Part shown: in pieces, positions 8,221-16,996 of the stretch
Layout of the letters: every line of letters starts with the position of its first letter
How positions within the stretch are numbered: the stretch's first letter is position 1
Assembly (NCBI RefSeq): GCF_001553115.1
Contig: NZ_KQ960181.1
Span: 75,715 to 139,714 of the forward strand
Length of the DNA: 64,000 nucleotides
Direction: 5' to 3'
From: Aedoeadaptatus coxii
GTDB taxonomy: Bacteria; Bacillota; Clostridia; Tissierellales; Peptoniphilaceae
Translations under genes and position numbers: made by a program
The notes under the pieces: model-generated
The model's database searches: none
Told to the model about the DNA's origin: nothing
Seen by the model: only the letters and a program-made list of their open reading frames with translations

Positions 8221-8778
8221 TCAAGAATTAGATGCAATTATTTGTAGCATCATTTTAGATATTTCTTTTGGAGACGGACGATTTTCCATTTGCATCCATT
8301 CGGAAAGAAGATTCCAAAGTGCACCGGCACTGACAAGCAGTGCAGCTTTCTTTTCAAAGATGCTGTCGTACAAATTTTGATTTCCACGAACGGTATCATG
8401 AATCACAGGTAAGGCCTGGTTGAATTCTTCCAGCAGATAATAGAACAGATGATTCCGCTGCAAAAGACGCAAAAAGTCGATCTGTTTCTCCCAAAAGGTA
8501 AAAAACACTTCCACAATCTGCTCCAGTGTATAGTGCCTGTCTTTTTGAAAATAAGTAATGTAGTCCTCACATCTTTCTAAGAAGTATTGCTGTAATACCT
8601 GCTCCTTCGAATCAAAGATCCTATAAAAAGTTCTCCTTGATAAAAGCGCATGTTCGGCGATTTCTGTTACGGTAATACGAGCGTAGTCTTTTTGGCTCAT
8701 AAGATCCAACAAGGACTGCATCAACCATTGACGGGATTGCTCAGCGATGGGATTCTTTTCCTTTTCTACCAAACTCAT
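8221..8778 (-). CDS. TetR/AcrR family transcriptional regulator
   Basis: This 185-residue repressor-type protein has an N-terminal helix-turn-helix (ITVTEIAEHALLSRRTFYRI) and a helical ligand-binding domain. The frame stays open upstream to 9021, but the ATG at 8778 is preceded by AGGAGG at the right distance and matches the family's N-terminus, so I chose it. It is divergent from the HXXEE gene, and an inverted repeat lies in that gene's promoter. It probably controls the HXXEE/hydrolase pair. It lies inside the accessory region, so it is probably acquired cargo. Confidence 0.9.
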   Translation of the reverse strand: MSLVEKEKNPIAEQSRQWLMQSLLDLMSQKDYARITVTEIAEHALLSRRTFYRIFDSKEQVLQQYFLERCEDYITYFQKDRHYTLEQIVEVFFTFWEKQIDFLRLLQRNHLFYYLLEEFNQALPVIHDTVRGNQNLYDSIFEKKAALLVSAGALWNLLSEWMQMENRPSPKEISKMMLQIIASNS

Positions 8779-8830
8779 TTTGTTCCTCCTGTCACACTTT
8801 TTCGGGATTGTAGCACTTGAACTGCTTCCA

Positions 8831-8860
8831 TTGACAATCATATCTTTTTGATTGTACTGT
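8831..8860 (+). promoter_or_regulatory. Promoter with palindromic operator for the HXXEE/hydrolase pair
   Basis: TTGACA (8831-8836) and TACTGT (8855-8860) are spaced 18 bases apart. The inverted repeat ACAATCA-N8-TGATTGT (8834-8840 and 8849-8855) fills the spacer, where a bound repressor would block RNA polymerase. A second, looser pair, TGTCAC and GTGACA, flanks the whole region. The divergent TetR gene is the obvious candidate regulator (inference). Confidence 0.6.
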
Positions 8861-8907
8861 AAATCAGAAGGTGACACAAGTGAGACAGATGGAGGAGGCT
8901 CAATTTT

Positions 8908-9429
8908 ATGAATACAATAAATACGATTGTTTGGCTGTTCCCGGTTATTTTTATGCTGCATGACTTCGAGGAGATTATTTTTGTGGAGGCATGGAAACGG
9001 AAATATAAAAGAAAAATACAAACAACAAAAACGAAGAAGATTCCATTTGCCGATTTGGGAAGCACCCCGTCATTTTCCATTGGTGTATTGATTGAATTTT
9101 TCATTATTTCAGCTTTATCCCTCTCTTCTTGTATCTTTGATTGGTACTTTTTGTGGCTGGGATTATTTTTTGGATTTACCATTCACCTAATTGTGCATTG
9201 TATGTTGGCGTTGAAATTTAAAGCCTATGTACCCGGAGTGGTCACCGCAGTCCCGTTCCTTCCGTTTTGCTTTTATATCCTTTGGGTTTCAAATAAATTC
9301 CTTTCTTTTACCACAGCTCAATTATGGATGAGTTATGTAGTAGGCGCTATTTTGATGCTCTTAATGGTGGCTGTTTTGCATAGATGTATGAAATCGTTTG
9401 AAACTTTTATCAAGAAGTGGGAAGTTTAA
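8908..9429 (+). CDS. HXXEE domain-containing membrane protein
   Basis: This 173-residue protein has the diagnostic HDFEE motif near residue 18 and four to five hydrophobic segments, including VLIEFFIISALSL and MSYVVGAILMLLMVAVL. A second conserved His lies in GFTIHLIVHCM. HXXEE proteins are membrane proteins of unknown function, possibly metal-binding hydrolases. GGAGGAGG precedes the ATG. It is followed after 38 bases by the alpha/beta hydrolase gene and is probably controlled by the divergent TetR regulator. Confidence 0.85.
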   Translation: MNTINTIVWLFPVIFMLHDFEEIIFVEAWKRKYKRKIQTTKTKKIPFADLGSTPSFSIGVLIEFFIISALSLSSCIFDWYFLWLGLFFGFTIHLIVHCMLALKFKAYVPGVVTAVPFLPFCFYILWVSNKFLSFTTAQLWMSYVVGAILMLLMVAVLHRCMKSFETFIKKWEV

Positions 9430-9467
9430 TTACCCACAAATAGCAAATTTTTAAGGAGGTCTTTTGC

Positions 9468-10649
9468 ATGGAGTTGGAATTTAAAGAAGGTATGTATCAC
9501 CTAAATCCTGATCCTAATTTTAACTTTCAGCTTAACCGCGTCATTCTTTGGGATGGCGGGGATTTAAACGATGTGATGCAGGCTGCCAAAAAGATTACAG
9601 ACAGCACAAGCTGGAAGCAGGAAATGATTTATCTTGGGGATCATGCACTCTCTCAAAACAGAATCCCTCAGGCAATTGCATATTACCGGATGAGCGAATT
9701 TTTTGATAGAGATCCTGGCAACAAGGAATACTATATAAAAGCCACGGAACTGTTTTATGAGTATTACCATTCTTATTTCGATGAGGGACGTGTCCAGAAA
9801 ATTCAAGTTCCATATGAAGATGTTATGCTGCCAATCATGGTTGCAAAAGCTCAAAAACAATGTAAGGACACCATTCTTTTACACGGTGGTAACGATTCAT
9901 GCTTTGAGGAAATGTTTTTGCCGATGTTGTATCTTTCTGAACAAGGGTATGATGTATATCTTTTTGAAGGTCCTGGACAAGGCAACGTTCTTCGTGTTCA
10001 AGGGAAACACTTTACATATGCTTGGGAACGTCCAGTTAAAGCAATATTAGATTTCTTTCACTTGAATGACGTCATTATTATTGGTGTTTCTTTGGGAGCT
10101 ATGCTGGCCCTGCGTGCTGCTGCATTTGACAAGAGAATTACAAGGGCTGTATCTTGGTCTGTTATTCCGGACTTTCTTGACGTGGTTCTCGACCAAATAC
10201 CAAAAAAGGTAGCCGGTATCGTTAGGTTTATGTTGAAACATAATCTCAGCATCGTTCTCAGCCCTATTCTTTGCATGGTGAAATTGATAAGGAAGAATGA
10301 CGCATTATTTCAATGGGGTGTCAATCATGGAATGTACGCCTATGGAGCTGACAGCATTTATGATTATCTGAAGAAAGTGAGTAAATATCAGATTATGGAT
10401 GTGGCCTCCATGATTAAACAAGATGTATTGATTCTTGGTGCCAACAAAGACCACTTAGTTGATTACCGAATGATTGGTAAAGAAATCAACGCACTTACCA
10501 ATGCGAACTCTATCACATTTCGCCTTTTTACTGAAAAAGAAAATGCGGGAAATCATTGCAATTTAGGAAATGCCAAACTGGCTTTAGATGTGATACTGCA
10601 ATGGTTGACATTTTTAAAACAGCGTGATTTAGAAGTTAGAAAGAATTGA
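9468..10649 (+). CDS. Alpha/beta hydrolase (FrsA / dihydropseudooxynicotine hydrolase-like)
   Basis: This 393-residue cytosolic enzyme has a helical N-terminal cap of about 120 residues, then an alpha/beta hydrolase core. LLHGG forms the oxyanion region, GVSLGAM holds the nucleophilic serine (about residue 207), NKDHLVD the acid residue, and NHCNLGN a C-terminal histidine. The helical N-terminal cap is typical of the FrsA/2,6-dihydropseudooxynicotine hydrolase group. The substrate is unknown. AAGGAGG precedes the start. Together with the HXXEE gene it looks like a TetR-controlled inducible pair, possibly for detoxifying or using a small molecule (inference). Confidence 0.85.
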   Translation: MELEFKEGMYHLNPDPNFNFQLNRVILWDGGDLNDVMQAAKKITDSTSWKQEMIYLGDHALSQNRIPQAIAYYRMSEFFDRDPGNKEYYIKATELFYEYYHSYFDEGRVQKIQVPYEDVMLPIMVAKAQKQCKDTILLHGGNDSCFEEMFLPMLYLSEQGYDVYLFEGPGQGNVLRVQGKHFTYAWERPVKAILDFFHLNDVIIIGVSLGAMLALRAAAFDKRITRAVSWSVIPDFLDVVLDQIPKKVAGIVRFMLKHNLSIVLSPILCMVKLIRKNDALFQWGVNHGMYAYGADSIYDYLKKVSKYQIMDVASMIKQDVLILGANKDHLVDYRMIGKEINALTNANSITFRLFTEKENAGNHCNLGNAKLALDVILQWLTFLKQRDLEVRKN

Positions 10650-10667
10650 ATCCATTTCAAGAATCTC

Positions 10668-10810
10668 ATGTACATCTGTCGTGCAGGGTATAAGGCCTTT
10701 GTGCGTTAACAACTATATTACCGATGCCAATTAGCCTTGCTATTGTTCGAGACTCTTCTAGTATATTACCGTCTTTGATACAATCAAACTTTGCCTTTGA
10801 ACTCCTAAAC
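10668..10810 (-). pseudogene. Unidentified coding remnant
   Basis: On the minus strand about 47 codons are open with no start, reading SSKAKFDCIKDGNILEE and then ARLIGIGNIVVNAQRPYTLH. The composition is protein-like, but I do not recognise the family. It lies between cargo and a broken regulator, so it may be another scar piece or chance. Confidence 0.3.
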
Positions 10811-10847
10811 TATTCCTCTAAACCCTGAAACTTTTCATTTCAGGCAT

Positions 10848-10873
10848 AGAAAAAGACGGTATCGCTACCGTCT
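10848..10873 (-). terminator. Terminator of the broken AraC regulator gene
   Basis: A perfect 8-pair stem AGACGGTA/TACCGTCT with a TCGC loop and a T run on the minus strand, downstream of the regulator stop. Confidence 0.8.
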
Positions 10874-10905
10874 AAAATGAGCATATCATTTTATAAAGCT
10901 GTGAT

Positions 10906-11747
10906 TTATGACTTAACTATTGGAATCCATAACTCCATTCTGTAGTCAGGACTATCCATATCACCTTCATAATAATATTCAAAGTCAGGTTTTCCTGAAT
11001 GAACATATCCATGCTCTGGGAAAAATACTTCCATCACATATTTCCAGCCCTTGTGAATACACTCTGGAACGCATCCTGTTAACTCAACAATGGCATATTC
11101 TGCCTCTTCGACTTCCAAAACATCTAAGCCCATATTTCTTGCTTTATCTACATCCGTAATGATGTAGCCCGCCATATAATTTATTGTATTCGGACTTTCT
11201 ACATCATGGCACATACCTACGCTTTCTCCTTCTCCAAGGATTGCTAATTCATCATGACTATATTTTTTATATAGTTTATCCCAAATAGTTGGACACAATG
11301 ATGAATTGATATTTTGTTCATTTACACCTGCAACTGCAAATGCTTTTTTCTTTTGAATTTTAATATTCATACTTCTTCCTCCTCTTACACTTAATGCTAA
11401 TTGCACTCGTGAAACTAGTTTAAATGGTTTACCATTCCTAACCTCTGAAGGGGTATATCCATGAAAATTCTTAAATGCTGTTCCAAATGAATCTGATGAC
11501 TCATATCTAAACTTAAATGCAATATCTATAATTTTTCATCTGTATCTCTTAATGAAATTGCAGCTTCTGTTAATCTTCTACTTCTTAAATATTCTGAAAG
11601 AGTGATTTCAGTTAAGATAGAAAACAAGCGACTAAACATAGAATAAGAATATCCAGATAAGTGAGTTACCTTCTTTTCATCTATTTCATCATCAAGAACA
11701 GTTTCAATATAATCAATCGTATCGTTAAATGCTTTTATAATATTCAT
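10906..11747 (-). pseudogene. AraC-family regulator with GyrI-like effector domain, split by a frameshift
   Basis: The first piece (11747 to 11526, 73 codons) carries the first AraC helix-turn-helix (LSGYSYSMFSRLFSI, LSEYLRSRRLTEAA). It ends at DEKL-stop. One added A in the five-A run at 11532-11536 would restore DEKIIDIAFKFRYESSDSF and then FKNFHGYTPSEVRNG, the second helix-turn-helix. That frame leads straight into the second piece, a GyrI-like small-molecule-binding domain with VELTGCVPE and PDYRMELWIPI. The restored protein would be about 280 residues, normal for the family. It is a recent pseudogene, a phase variant or a sequencing error. Confidence 0.85.
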
Positions 11748-11895
11748 TTTATTTACCTCCCTTCTTTCGGTTTATTTTAGTATAGAGGAATATTTATTTT
11801 CTTACCCGAGAATACTCGTACAAATTTTATAGGATTCATCCTATTAATTCTAATTCATATTAATATTATACTATCCCATATGCTACCTATAAATC

Positions 11896-11932
11896 ACAAA
11901 AAGACACCTCACCAATTTTTGTGAAGTGCCTT
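11896..11932 (-). terminator. Terminator after the serine recombinase fragment
   Basis: A 10-pair stem (GGCACTTCAC with GTGAGGTGTC, wobble pairs included) followed by five T on the minus strand. Confidence 0.65.
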
Positions 11933-11944
11933 TCTGCTTTTCTG

Positions 11945-12052
11945 TCTATTTAATTCTAACTTACTTCCATCAAGGGCATCTTTTACCATTCGCTTAAAAC
12001 CATCACGCTTTTTGGTATTGGTAGCTGATATTCCCTCATCATAAAACGTATC
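11945..12052 (-). pseudogene. Serine recombinase (resolvase/TnpX type) fragment
   Basis: The minus-strand frame reads DTFYDEGISATNTKKRDGFK and then RMVKDALDG. This is the signature of the catalytic domain of large serine recombinases that move conjugative elements (the DEGISxTNTKKR region). A stop lies directly upstream and the family likeness fades after SKLELN. Only about 35 residues remain, joined to the end of the rocB remnant, so the fragment marks a deletion junction of a lost mobile element. Confidence 0.8.
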
Positions 12053-12059
12053 TTATTTC

Positions 12060-12462
12060 AATTGTTCTATCCCAAAATTTTTTTACCGTTCCATAGACCA
12101 TCTCCGGGACAACGCGAAAAGTATAATCCATATCTACTCTTTCCGTTACCTTATGCCCGTCATAGCCGACTGTTCCTATATTGACTACGGGAACATCGAT
12201 TGTTCTTACAGCTTCTGTAGGGTGCTCATATTTAGTTCCCCATGCCGGCATGTTTTTCTAAGTGCTGAGAGTCCTTCTTCATCATCATCTACTTTCATAA
12301 AAGAAGAATCTGAAATAAAAGGATAAAAATACTTCGTGTGAATGGTTTTATCATAATTTTTCTGAGCGATTTGGATACTTTCCTTCACAGCTTCAACTAG
12401 CGCCACCTCTTTTGGGTCATCTCCACTCAGCTCGATAGGCGCTATGTTATAACTTTATTCAG
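12060..12462 (-). pseudogene. C-terminal remnant of a RocB-type M20 family peptidase
   Basis: Two overlapping frames read YNIAPIELSGDD, then KYFYPFISDSSF, and MPAWGTKYEHP, then VPVVNIGTVGYDGHKVTERV. This matches the C-terminus of RocB-like M20 metallopeptidases (ISDLSF, WGxxYxxP, NIGPxGxDxHKxTER). The frames join if one A is added to the five-A run at 12253-12257 (restoring LRKNMPAWGT). The N-terminal three quarters are absent; an in-frame stop stands directly upstream of YNIA. It is dead by both truncation and frameshift. Confidence 0.75.
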
Positions 12463-12561
12463 AGAAAGCGACCTTTTTATATACTTATATCTCCGACGTT
12501 TCAGTAAATGAATATTTGATGCCACAATCGAACCACTTACTTTTTCCACAAAAAAATATCT

Positions 12562-13200
12562 CTACTGGCCGTAGCCTTTAAATTTTTCGATGACCTCGTC
12601 CATTTTGTCATCGGGAATAAAGTTTATCTTCTTTCCCGTGGAAAGGGCGGTGACGTACATGAAGGCACAAAATTCAATTTCCTGTGCCAAGCTGAAAGCC
12701 TGCGCCAACGTATCCCCTCCGGCAATGAGCCCGTGGTTTGCCAGCATAACCGCTTTGCAATCGCCCATAGCCTCTACCGCCGCCTCGCCCAGTTCTTTCG
12801 TGCCGAAGGTTTCGTACCGCGCAAAGGGAACGATACGGGTGCCCGCCGATGCGATTAAATAACTAATGGGCGGCAACTCTTCTCCCAGTGAGGACACTAC
12901 GCTTACATAGGGCGAATGGGTATGGATCAAGACTTTAATCTCCGGCCGGGCATTGTAAATAGCCCCGTGCATATGCCATTCCGACGAAGGCTTTCGATCG
13001 CCTTTTAGTATTTCGCCTTCGGACGTCATTACCACGAGATCCCGCTCTTTTAACGATTCATATGCCATGCCCGACGGCGTAATCAAAAAACTGCGGTCGT
13101 CGATTCGGATGGAAAGATTTCCTCCCGTGCTAAACGTTAGATTGTTTTCCACCATTTTCTTTCCATATTGAATTAATTTTTGTCTTTTCTGAATGTCCAT
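12562..13200 (-). CDS. Class II aldolase/adducin family protein (L-fuculose-phosphate aldolase-like)
   Basis: This 212-residue protein is a zinc-dependent aldolase of the FucA/AraD fold. It has the N-terminal TGGNLSIR phosphate-binding loop, PSSEWHMHG with the catalytic glutamate, the zinc histidine pair in LIHTHSPY, and a third histidine in ANHGLIAGG. FucA splits L-fuculose-1-phosphate into dihydroxyacetone phosphate and lactaldehyde; the substrate here is not certain, since no sugar kinase or isomerase is adjacent. The ATG at 13200 follows GGAGG. It is divergent from the helicase gene across 76 bases. Confidence 0.85.
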   Translation of the reverse strand: MDIQKRQKLIQYGKKMVENNLTFSTGGNLSIRIDDRSFLITPSGMAYESLKERDLVVMTSEGEILKGDRKPSSEWHMHGAIYNARPEIKVLIHTHSPYVSVVSSLGEELPPISYLIASAGTRIVPFARYETFGTKELGEAAVEAMGDCKAVMLANHGLIAGGDTLAQAFSLAQEIEFCAFMYVTALSTGKKINFIPDDKMDEVIEKFKGYGQ

Positions 13201-13276
13201 GGCAACCTCCGATTACCTTATTATAGCATGGCCACATGTTTTTATATACCTCGTGTATAATAGAGGGGGTGATCCT

Positions 13277-15559
13277 ATGAACAATCGCTGGTCGGTTCGA
13301 AAGCTCGTGGAATTTACCATGCGCAGCGGCGACATCGACAACGGACTCTTTTCCAATCGTCGCGCCCTGGAAGGCATTCGGCTCCATCAGAAATTACAAA
13401 ATCAATATACAGACGGCTTCGAATCGGAAGTCACCATTTCAGGCGAGGTACATTACGGCGAAACCTCTATTTTTTTAGAGGGCCGCATCGACGGCATCAA
13501 TAGAGAACGCCACATCCTCGACGAAATTAAATCTACTATTTACACGAAAGAAGCCATCGATGAACGACCCAATTCCCTTCACTGGGCGCAGTTGAAATGC
13601 TATGGCTACCTCTATGCCCAACAACGGGATCTCGACGAGGTAACCCTCCGCTTAACCTATATTCGAGTGGAAGACGAAAGCGTGTTTCGCTACGAAAAAG
13701 TGTTGACGCGCGAAGAGCTCGCGGAGTTTATGAACGACGTCATGGAGCGACTCGTGAAAATCCAAAGCCGTTTGGAATCGTTTCAAGAGATCATGACATC
13801 CTCCGCCAAATCCCTCGCCTTTCCCTACGGCGATTTTCGCCCCGGACAACGTGATATGGCGGTTTCAGTGTATAATATGGTGCAGGCGAAAGAAACTATT
13901 TTCATTCAGGCGCCGACGGGCATCGGCAAAACCCTGGCCGCTCTCTTCCCCGCCATTAAGGGCATCGGCGAAGGAATGACGGAAGAAATTTTCTACGCCA
14001 CCGGTCGTTCCACGCAAAAAACCGTGGCCGTGGAAACCCTCGCTTTTTTAAAAACCCATGGCCTCCGTATGAAATCTGTGGAGCTGGTGGCGAAGGAAAA
14101 GGCGTGCCTCAACGATTCCCTGGACTGCCGGCCGGAAGCTTGCCCCTATGCCAAGGGCCATTACGATCGCCTGCTCGGCGGCATCCTCGCCATATACGAT
14201 CACGAAGATATTTTCGACGGCGATACGATTCGAGCATACAGCGAAAAGCACACACTCTGCCCCTTCGAGTTCGGGCTGGATCTAAGCAATTTTGCGCAGA
14301 TCATGGTAGGCGATTACAATTACATCTTCCACCCGAAAACGTATTTGGAGCGGCTCATGGAAGATAGAGATCGCACGAAGGCCACCACTCTTTTAATCGA
14401 CGAGTCCCACAATTTAATTGATCGCGCCCGGGATATGTATTCCGCCGAGCTTTCCCTTCGCCTGATAGACGACGTTACCTTTAAGGACAAGGTGGTTAAG
14501 CGAGAGGCGAAAGCTTTCCGACGTGTTTTTCAGGAGCTGACGAATACCGCACCTCTTCCCCTGGCCGATTTGCCCGATGTTTTTCACAATGCTCTCGACG
14601 ATTTGGAAGAGGCCATGGCGAAAGTATTGGCCCGCGCCACGGAAGAGCCGCCGGATGAATGGATGAACCTTTACTTCGCCATTTTAGATTGGCAGAATCG
14701 AAACCTTTACTACAATCAAAGGCGCTTTACTTATTTCGTGCCTGAAAACGGCACCCTTTCCATTCTCTGTTTGGATCCCTCTCAAGTTTTATGGGAGCGG
14801 AAAAATCTCTTCGGTGGTGTCGTCTACTTTTCCGCCACTCTTTCGCCCATGAGTTACCATAAAGATATTTTAGGTGGCGGCGAAGAAGCGCACCACTTGA
14901 TATTGCCCTCGCCCTTCGACCCCGATCATCTCCTCGTCCTGCACCCGCCCTCGGTTTCCACAAAATACCGCGACAGAGAAAAGACACTGCCTTTGGTGCA
15001 GGATTACCTGCGTACATTTTCCGAAAGATCCGAGGGAAATTTAATCCATTTCTTCCCCTCTTACGCCTACAAAGATCAGGTCCTCGAGGGAATAAAAGAT
15101 CCCTATCGCCTGGATCAGGAACGGTCCATGACCGAAAGGGATCGGCAGGATTTCATCGGGCGATTTTTCGGCGACGAAACCGTCCACGGCTACGCCGTCA
15201 TGGGCGGTGCTTTTTCCGAGGGGATCGATCTCGCAGGAGATGCACTTCATGGCGTAAGCATATTAACCCTCTCCCTTCCGGGCCTTTCCCCGGAGCGGGA
15301 GCTGATTAAAAATCGCTTTAACGACATGGGAAAAGACGGCTACGCCTACGCCTATCTTTATCCCGGCATTACGAAAGTGGTGCAGGCCGCCGGTCGCATT
15401 ATTCGCACGGAAAAGGATAGAGGACAGCTTCTCCTCTTAGACGATCGCTTCGCCCGAAAGGATATATGCGCCCTCTTGCCCCGTGAATGGCACATACAAA
15501 CCGTCCGCTCCCCCGAGGAAATGGCGGATAAAATAAAAGACTTTTGGAGGTCAGTATGA
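13277..15559 (+). CDS. DinG/XPD-like DNA helicase with N-terminal PD-(D/E)XK nuclease domain and iron-sulfur cysteines
   Basis: This 760-residue protein combines a Cas4/RecB-like nuclease module (residues 1-180: GRIDGIN, LDEIKS, then WAQLKCYGYLYA) with a superfamily 2 helicase. The Walker A is QAPTGIGKT, the Walker B LLIDESHN, and motif VI is QAAGRIIR. Cysteines in KACLNDSLDCRPEACPY and a later LCPFEF fit the 4Fe-4S domain of DinG/XPD helicases. It probably unwinds and cuts DNA during repair. The start at 13277 was chosen for its GGGGGTGAT site; the frame stays open upstream to 13193 without one. It overlaps trmL by four bases. Confidence 0.85.
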   Translation: MNNRWSVRKLVEFTMRSGDIDNGLFSNRRALEGIRLHQKLQNQYTDGFESEVTISGEVHYGETSIFLEGRIDGINRERHILDEIKSTIYTKEAIDERPNSLHWAQLKCYGYLYAQQRDLDEVTLRLTYIRVEDESVFRYEKVLTREELAEFMNDVMERLVKIQSRLESFQEIMTSSAKSLAFPYGDFRPGQRDMAVSVYNMVQAKETIFIQAPTGIGKTLAALFPAIKGIGEGMTEEIFYATGRSTQKTVAVETLAFLKTHGLRMKSVELVAKEKACLNDSLDCRPEACPYAKGHYDRLLGGILAIYDHEDIFDGDTIRAYSEKHTLCPFEFGLDLSNFAQIMVGDYNYIFHPKTYLERLMEDRDRTKATTLLIDESHNLIDRARDMYSAELSLRLIDDVTFKDKVVKREAKAFRRVFQELTNTAPLPLADLPDVFHNALDDLEEAMAKVLARATEEPPDEWMNLYFAILDWQNRNLYYNQRRFTYFVPENGTLSILCLDPSQVLWERKNLFGGVVYFSATLSPMSYHKDILGGGEEAHHLILPSPFDPDHLLVLHPPSVSTKYRDREKTLPLVQDYLRTFSERSEGNLIHFFPSYAYKDQVLEGIKDPYRLDQERSMTERDRQDFIGRFFGDETVHGYAVMGGAFSEGIDLAGDALHGVSILTLSLPGLSPERELIKNRFNDMGKDGYAYAYLYPGITKVVQAAGRIIRTEKDRGQLLLLDDRFARKDICALLPREWHIQTVRSPEEMADKIKDFWRSV

Positions 15560-16023
15560 CATTGCATATTTGTTTAGTAGAACCTGAAATTCCCCACAAC
15601 ACCGGCGCCATCGCCAGAAGCTGCGGCCTTACGAAGAGCGTGCTCCACTTGGTGCGCCCCCTCGGCTTTTCAACCGACGACAAATATTTAAAACGCAGCG
15701 GATTGGATTATTGGCATCTCGTGGACATTCACTACCACGACAGCATCGACGAAGTGTTTGAGGAATACAAAGATCACCGCTTCTTCTTCGCCAGCACGAA
15801 AGCGGAAAAACGCTACTGCGACGTGGAATTTCAAGACGGGGATTTTCTCGTCTTCGGAAAAGAAACGAAGGGGCTTCCCGAGGAGCTGATTAAGGCGAAT
15901 TACGACCACGCCATTCGCATTCCCATGCTGAAAGATTTCGGCAGAAGTTTAAACCTTTCCGTATCCGTGAACATTATTTTATTCGAAGCACTTCGTCAAT
16001 TAGATTATCCGGGGATGGCATAA
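15556..16023 (+). CDS. trmL: tRNA (cytidine(34)-2'-O)-methyltransferase TrmL
   Basis: This 155-residue SPOUT methyltransferase modifies the wobble base of tRNA-Leu. It has the N-terminal LVEPEIPHNTGAIAR motif, the FGKETKGLP loop and the C-terminal trefoil-knot sequence IPMLKDFGRSLNLSVS, all diagnostic. Its length is normal for TrmL. The ATG lies after GGAGG and overlaps the helicase stop by four bases. The birA start overlaps its own stop by one base, so helicase, trmL and birA are translationally coupled. Confidence 0.93.
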   Translation: MTLHICLVEPEIPHNTGAIARSCGLTKSVLHLVRPLGFSTDDKYLKRSGLDYWHLVDIHYHDSIDEVFEEYKDHRFFFASTKAEKRYCDVEFQDGDFLVFGKETKGLPEELIKANYDHAIRIPMLKDFGRSLNLSVSVNIILFEALRQLDYPGMA

Positions 16024-16976
16024 TGAAAAATAAAGACTACATTTTAAAACAACTACAGGAAGCCGATGATTTCCTCTCCGGTGAGGAACTGGCCGAAACC
16101 CTCCACATTACTCGCGCCGCCGTGTGGCAATCCATTCGCGATTTGCGAAAAGCGGGCTTTCATATTGAAGCGGTTACCAATCGGGGCTATCGCTTAAACC
16201 GAGATTACGAACCTCTCGCAAAAGAAAAAATCACCTCATATTTAATGAAGGAACTTAAAGATATCGACGTGCTCGTGGAGCAATCCGTCGACTCCACCAA
16301 TGACGAAATCTTTCGCCGAGACGACGAAAACCCCCTTCCCTCTTTCTCCTTTATGGTGGCGGAAGAACAAACCGCCGGCAAGGGAAGGGTGGGGAAATCT
16401 TTCCTCTCCCCCTTCGGTAGCGGCCTCTACCTTTCCACTATTTTAAAAGGATCGGATGATTTTACCCCGGAACTGTTGACGATCATCGCTGCCGTCGCCG
16501 CACGGGAAGCCATCGGTAAGCAAACTGAAAAGCCCGTCTTAATCAAATGGGTCAACGACCTTTACTTAGACCATAAAAAAATCGTCGGCATCTTAACGGA
16601 AGCTAATTTCTCATCCTCTTCGCCGCGTTATGTGGTGGGCGTCGGCATTAATACCGACACATCCAGGGAAACATTCGATAAAAAAGAGCTGTTAAATGCC
16701 GGATCCATCGGCGAAAGCAAACTTTCGCGCAATCAATTGGCGGCTGATTTTATAAATGCCCTCTATTCTTGGTGCACCCGCCCGAAAAAAGAAATCCTGG
16801 ACGATTACAGAAAATACAATTTAACCATCGGCAAGACCGTATCCTTCTCTAAAAAAGATATCGAATACACGGGCACGGTGGAAAACATCGACGACGACGG
16901 CGGACTCGTCGTGAAAGTCGGCGGTTCTCACATGACCCTTACAGCCGGCGCCATTTCCATTCGCGGCGACTGGTAA
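16023..16976 (+). CDS. birA: Bifunctional biotin operon repressor / biotin-[acetyl-CoA-carboxylase] ligase BirA
   Basis: This 317-residue protein attaches biotin to carboxylase carrier domains and, with its N-terminal winged helix (LAETLHITRAAVWQSIRDLR), can repress biotin genes. The ligase core contains the biotinyl-AMP loop GKGRVGKSF, the motif KWVNDLYLDHKKIVGILTE and a C-terminal SH3-like domain. The class II length and intact HTH imply a regulatory role. No biotin synthesis genes are in the window. It ends the three-gene set starting with the helicase. Confidence 0.95.
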   Translation: MKNKDYILKQLQEADDFLSGEELAETLHITRAAVWQSIRDLRKAGFHIEAVTNRGYRLNRDYEPLAKEKITSYLMKELKDIDVLVEQSVDSTNDEIFRRDDENPLPSFSFMVAEEQTAGKGRVGKSFLSPFGSGLYLSTILKGSDDFTPELLTIIAAVAAREAIGKQTEKPVLIKWVNDLYLDHKKIVGILTEANFSSSSPRYVVGVGINTDTSRETFDKKELLNAGSIGESKLSRNQLAADFINALYSWCTRPKKEILDDYRKYNLTIGKTVSFSKKDIEYTGTVENIDDDGGLVVKVGGSHMTLTAGAISIRGDW

Positions 16977-16996
16977 ATCTTTTTGAGCGATCACCC

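Noticed and set aside
12463..12561. Possible short coding remnant with FFCGKSKWFDCG in the minus frame
   Set aside because: Two stops interrupt it within 35 codons and I recognise no family. It may be part of the scar, but it cannot be called.
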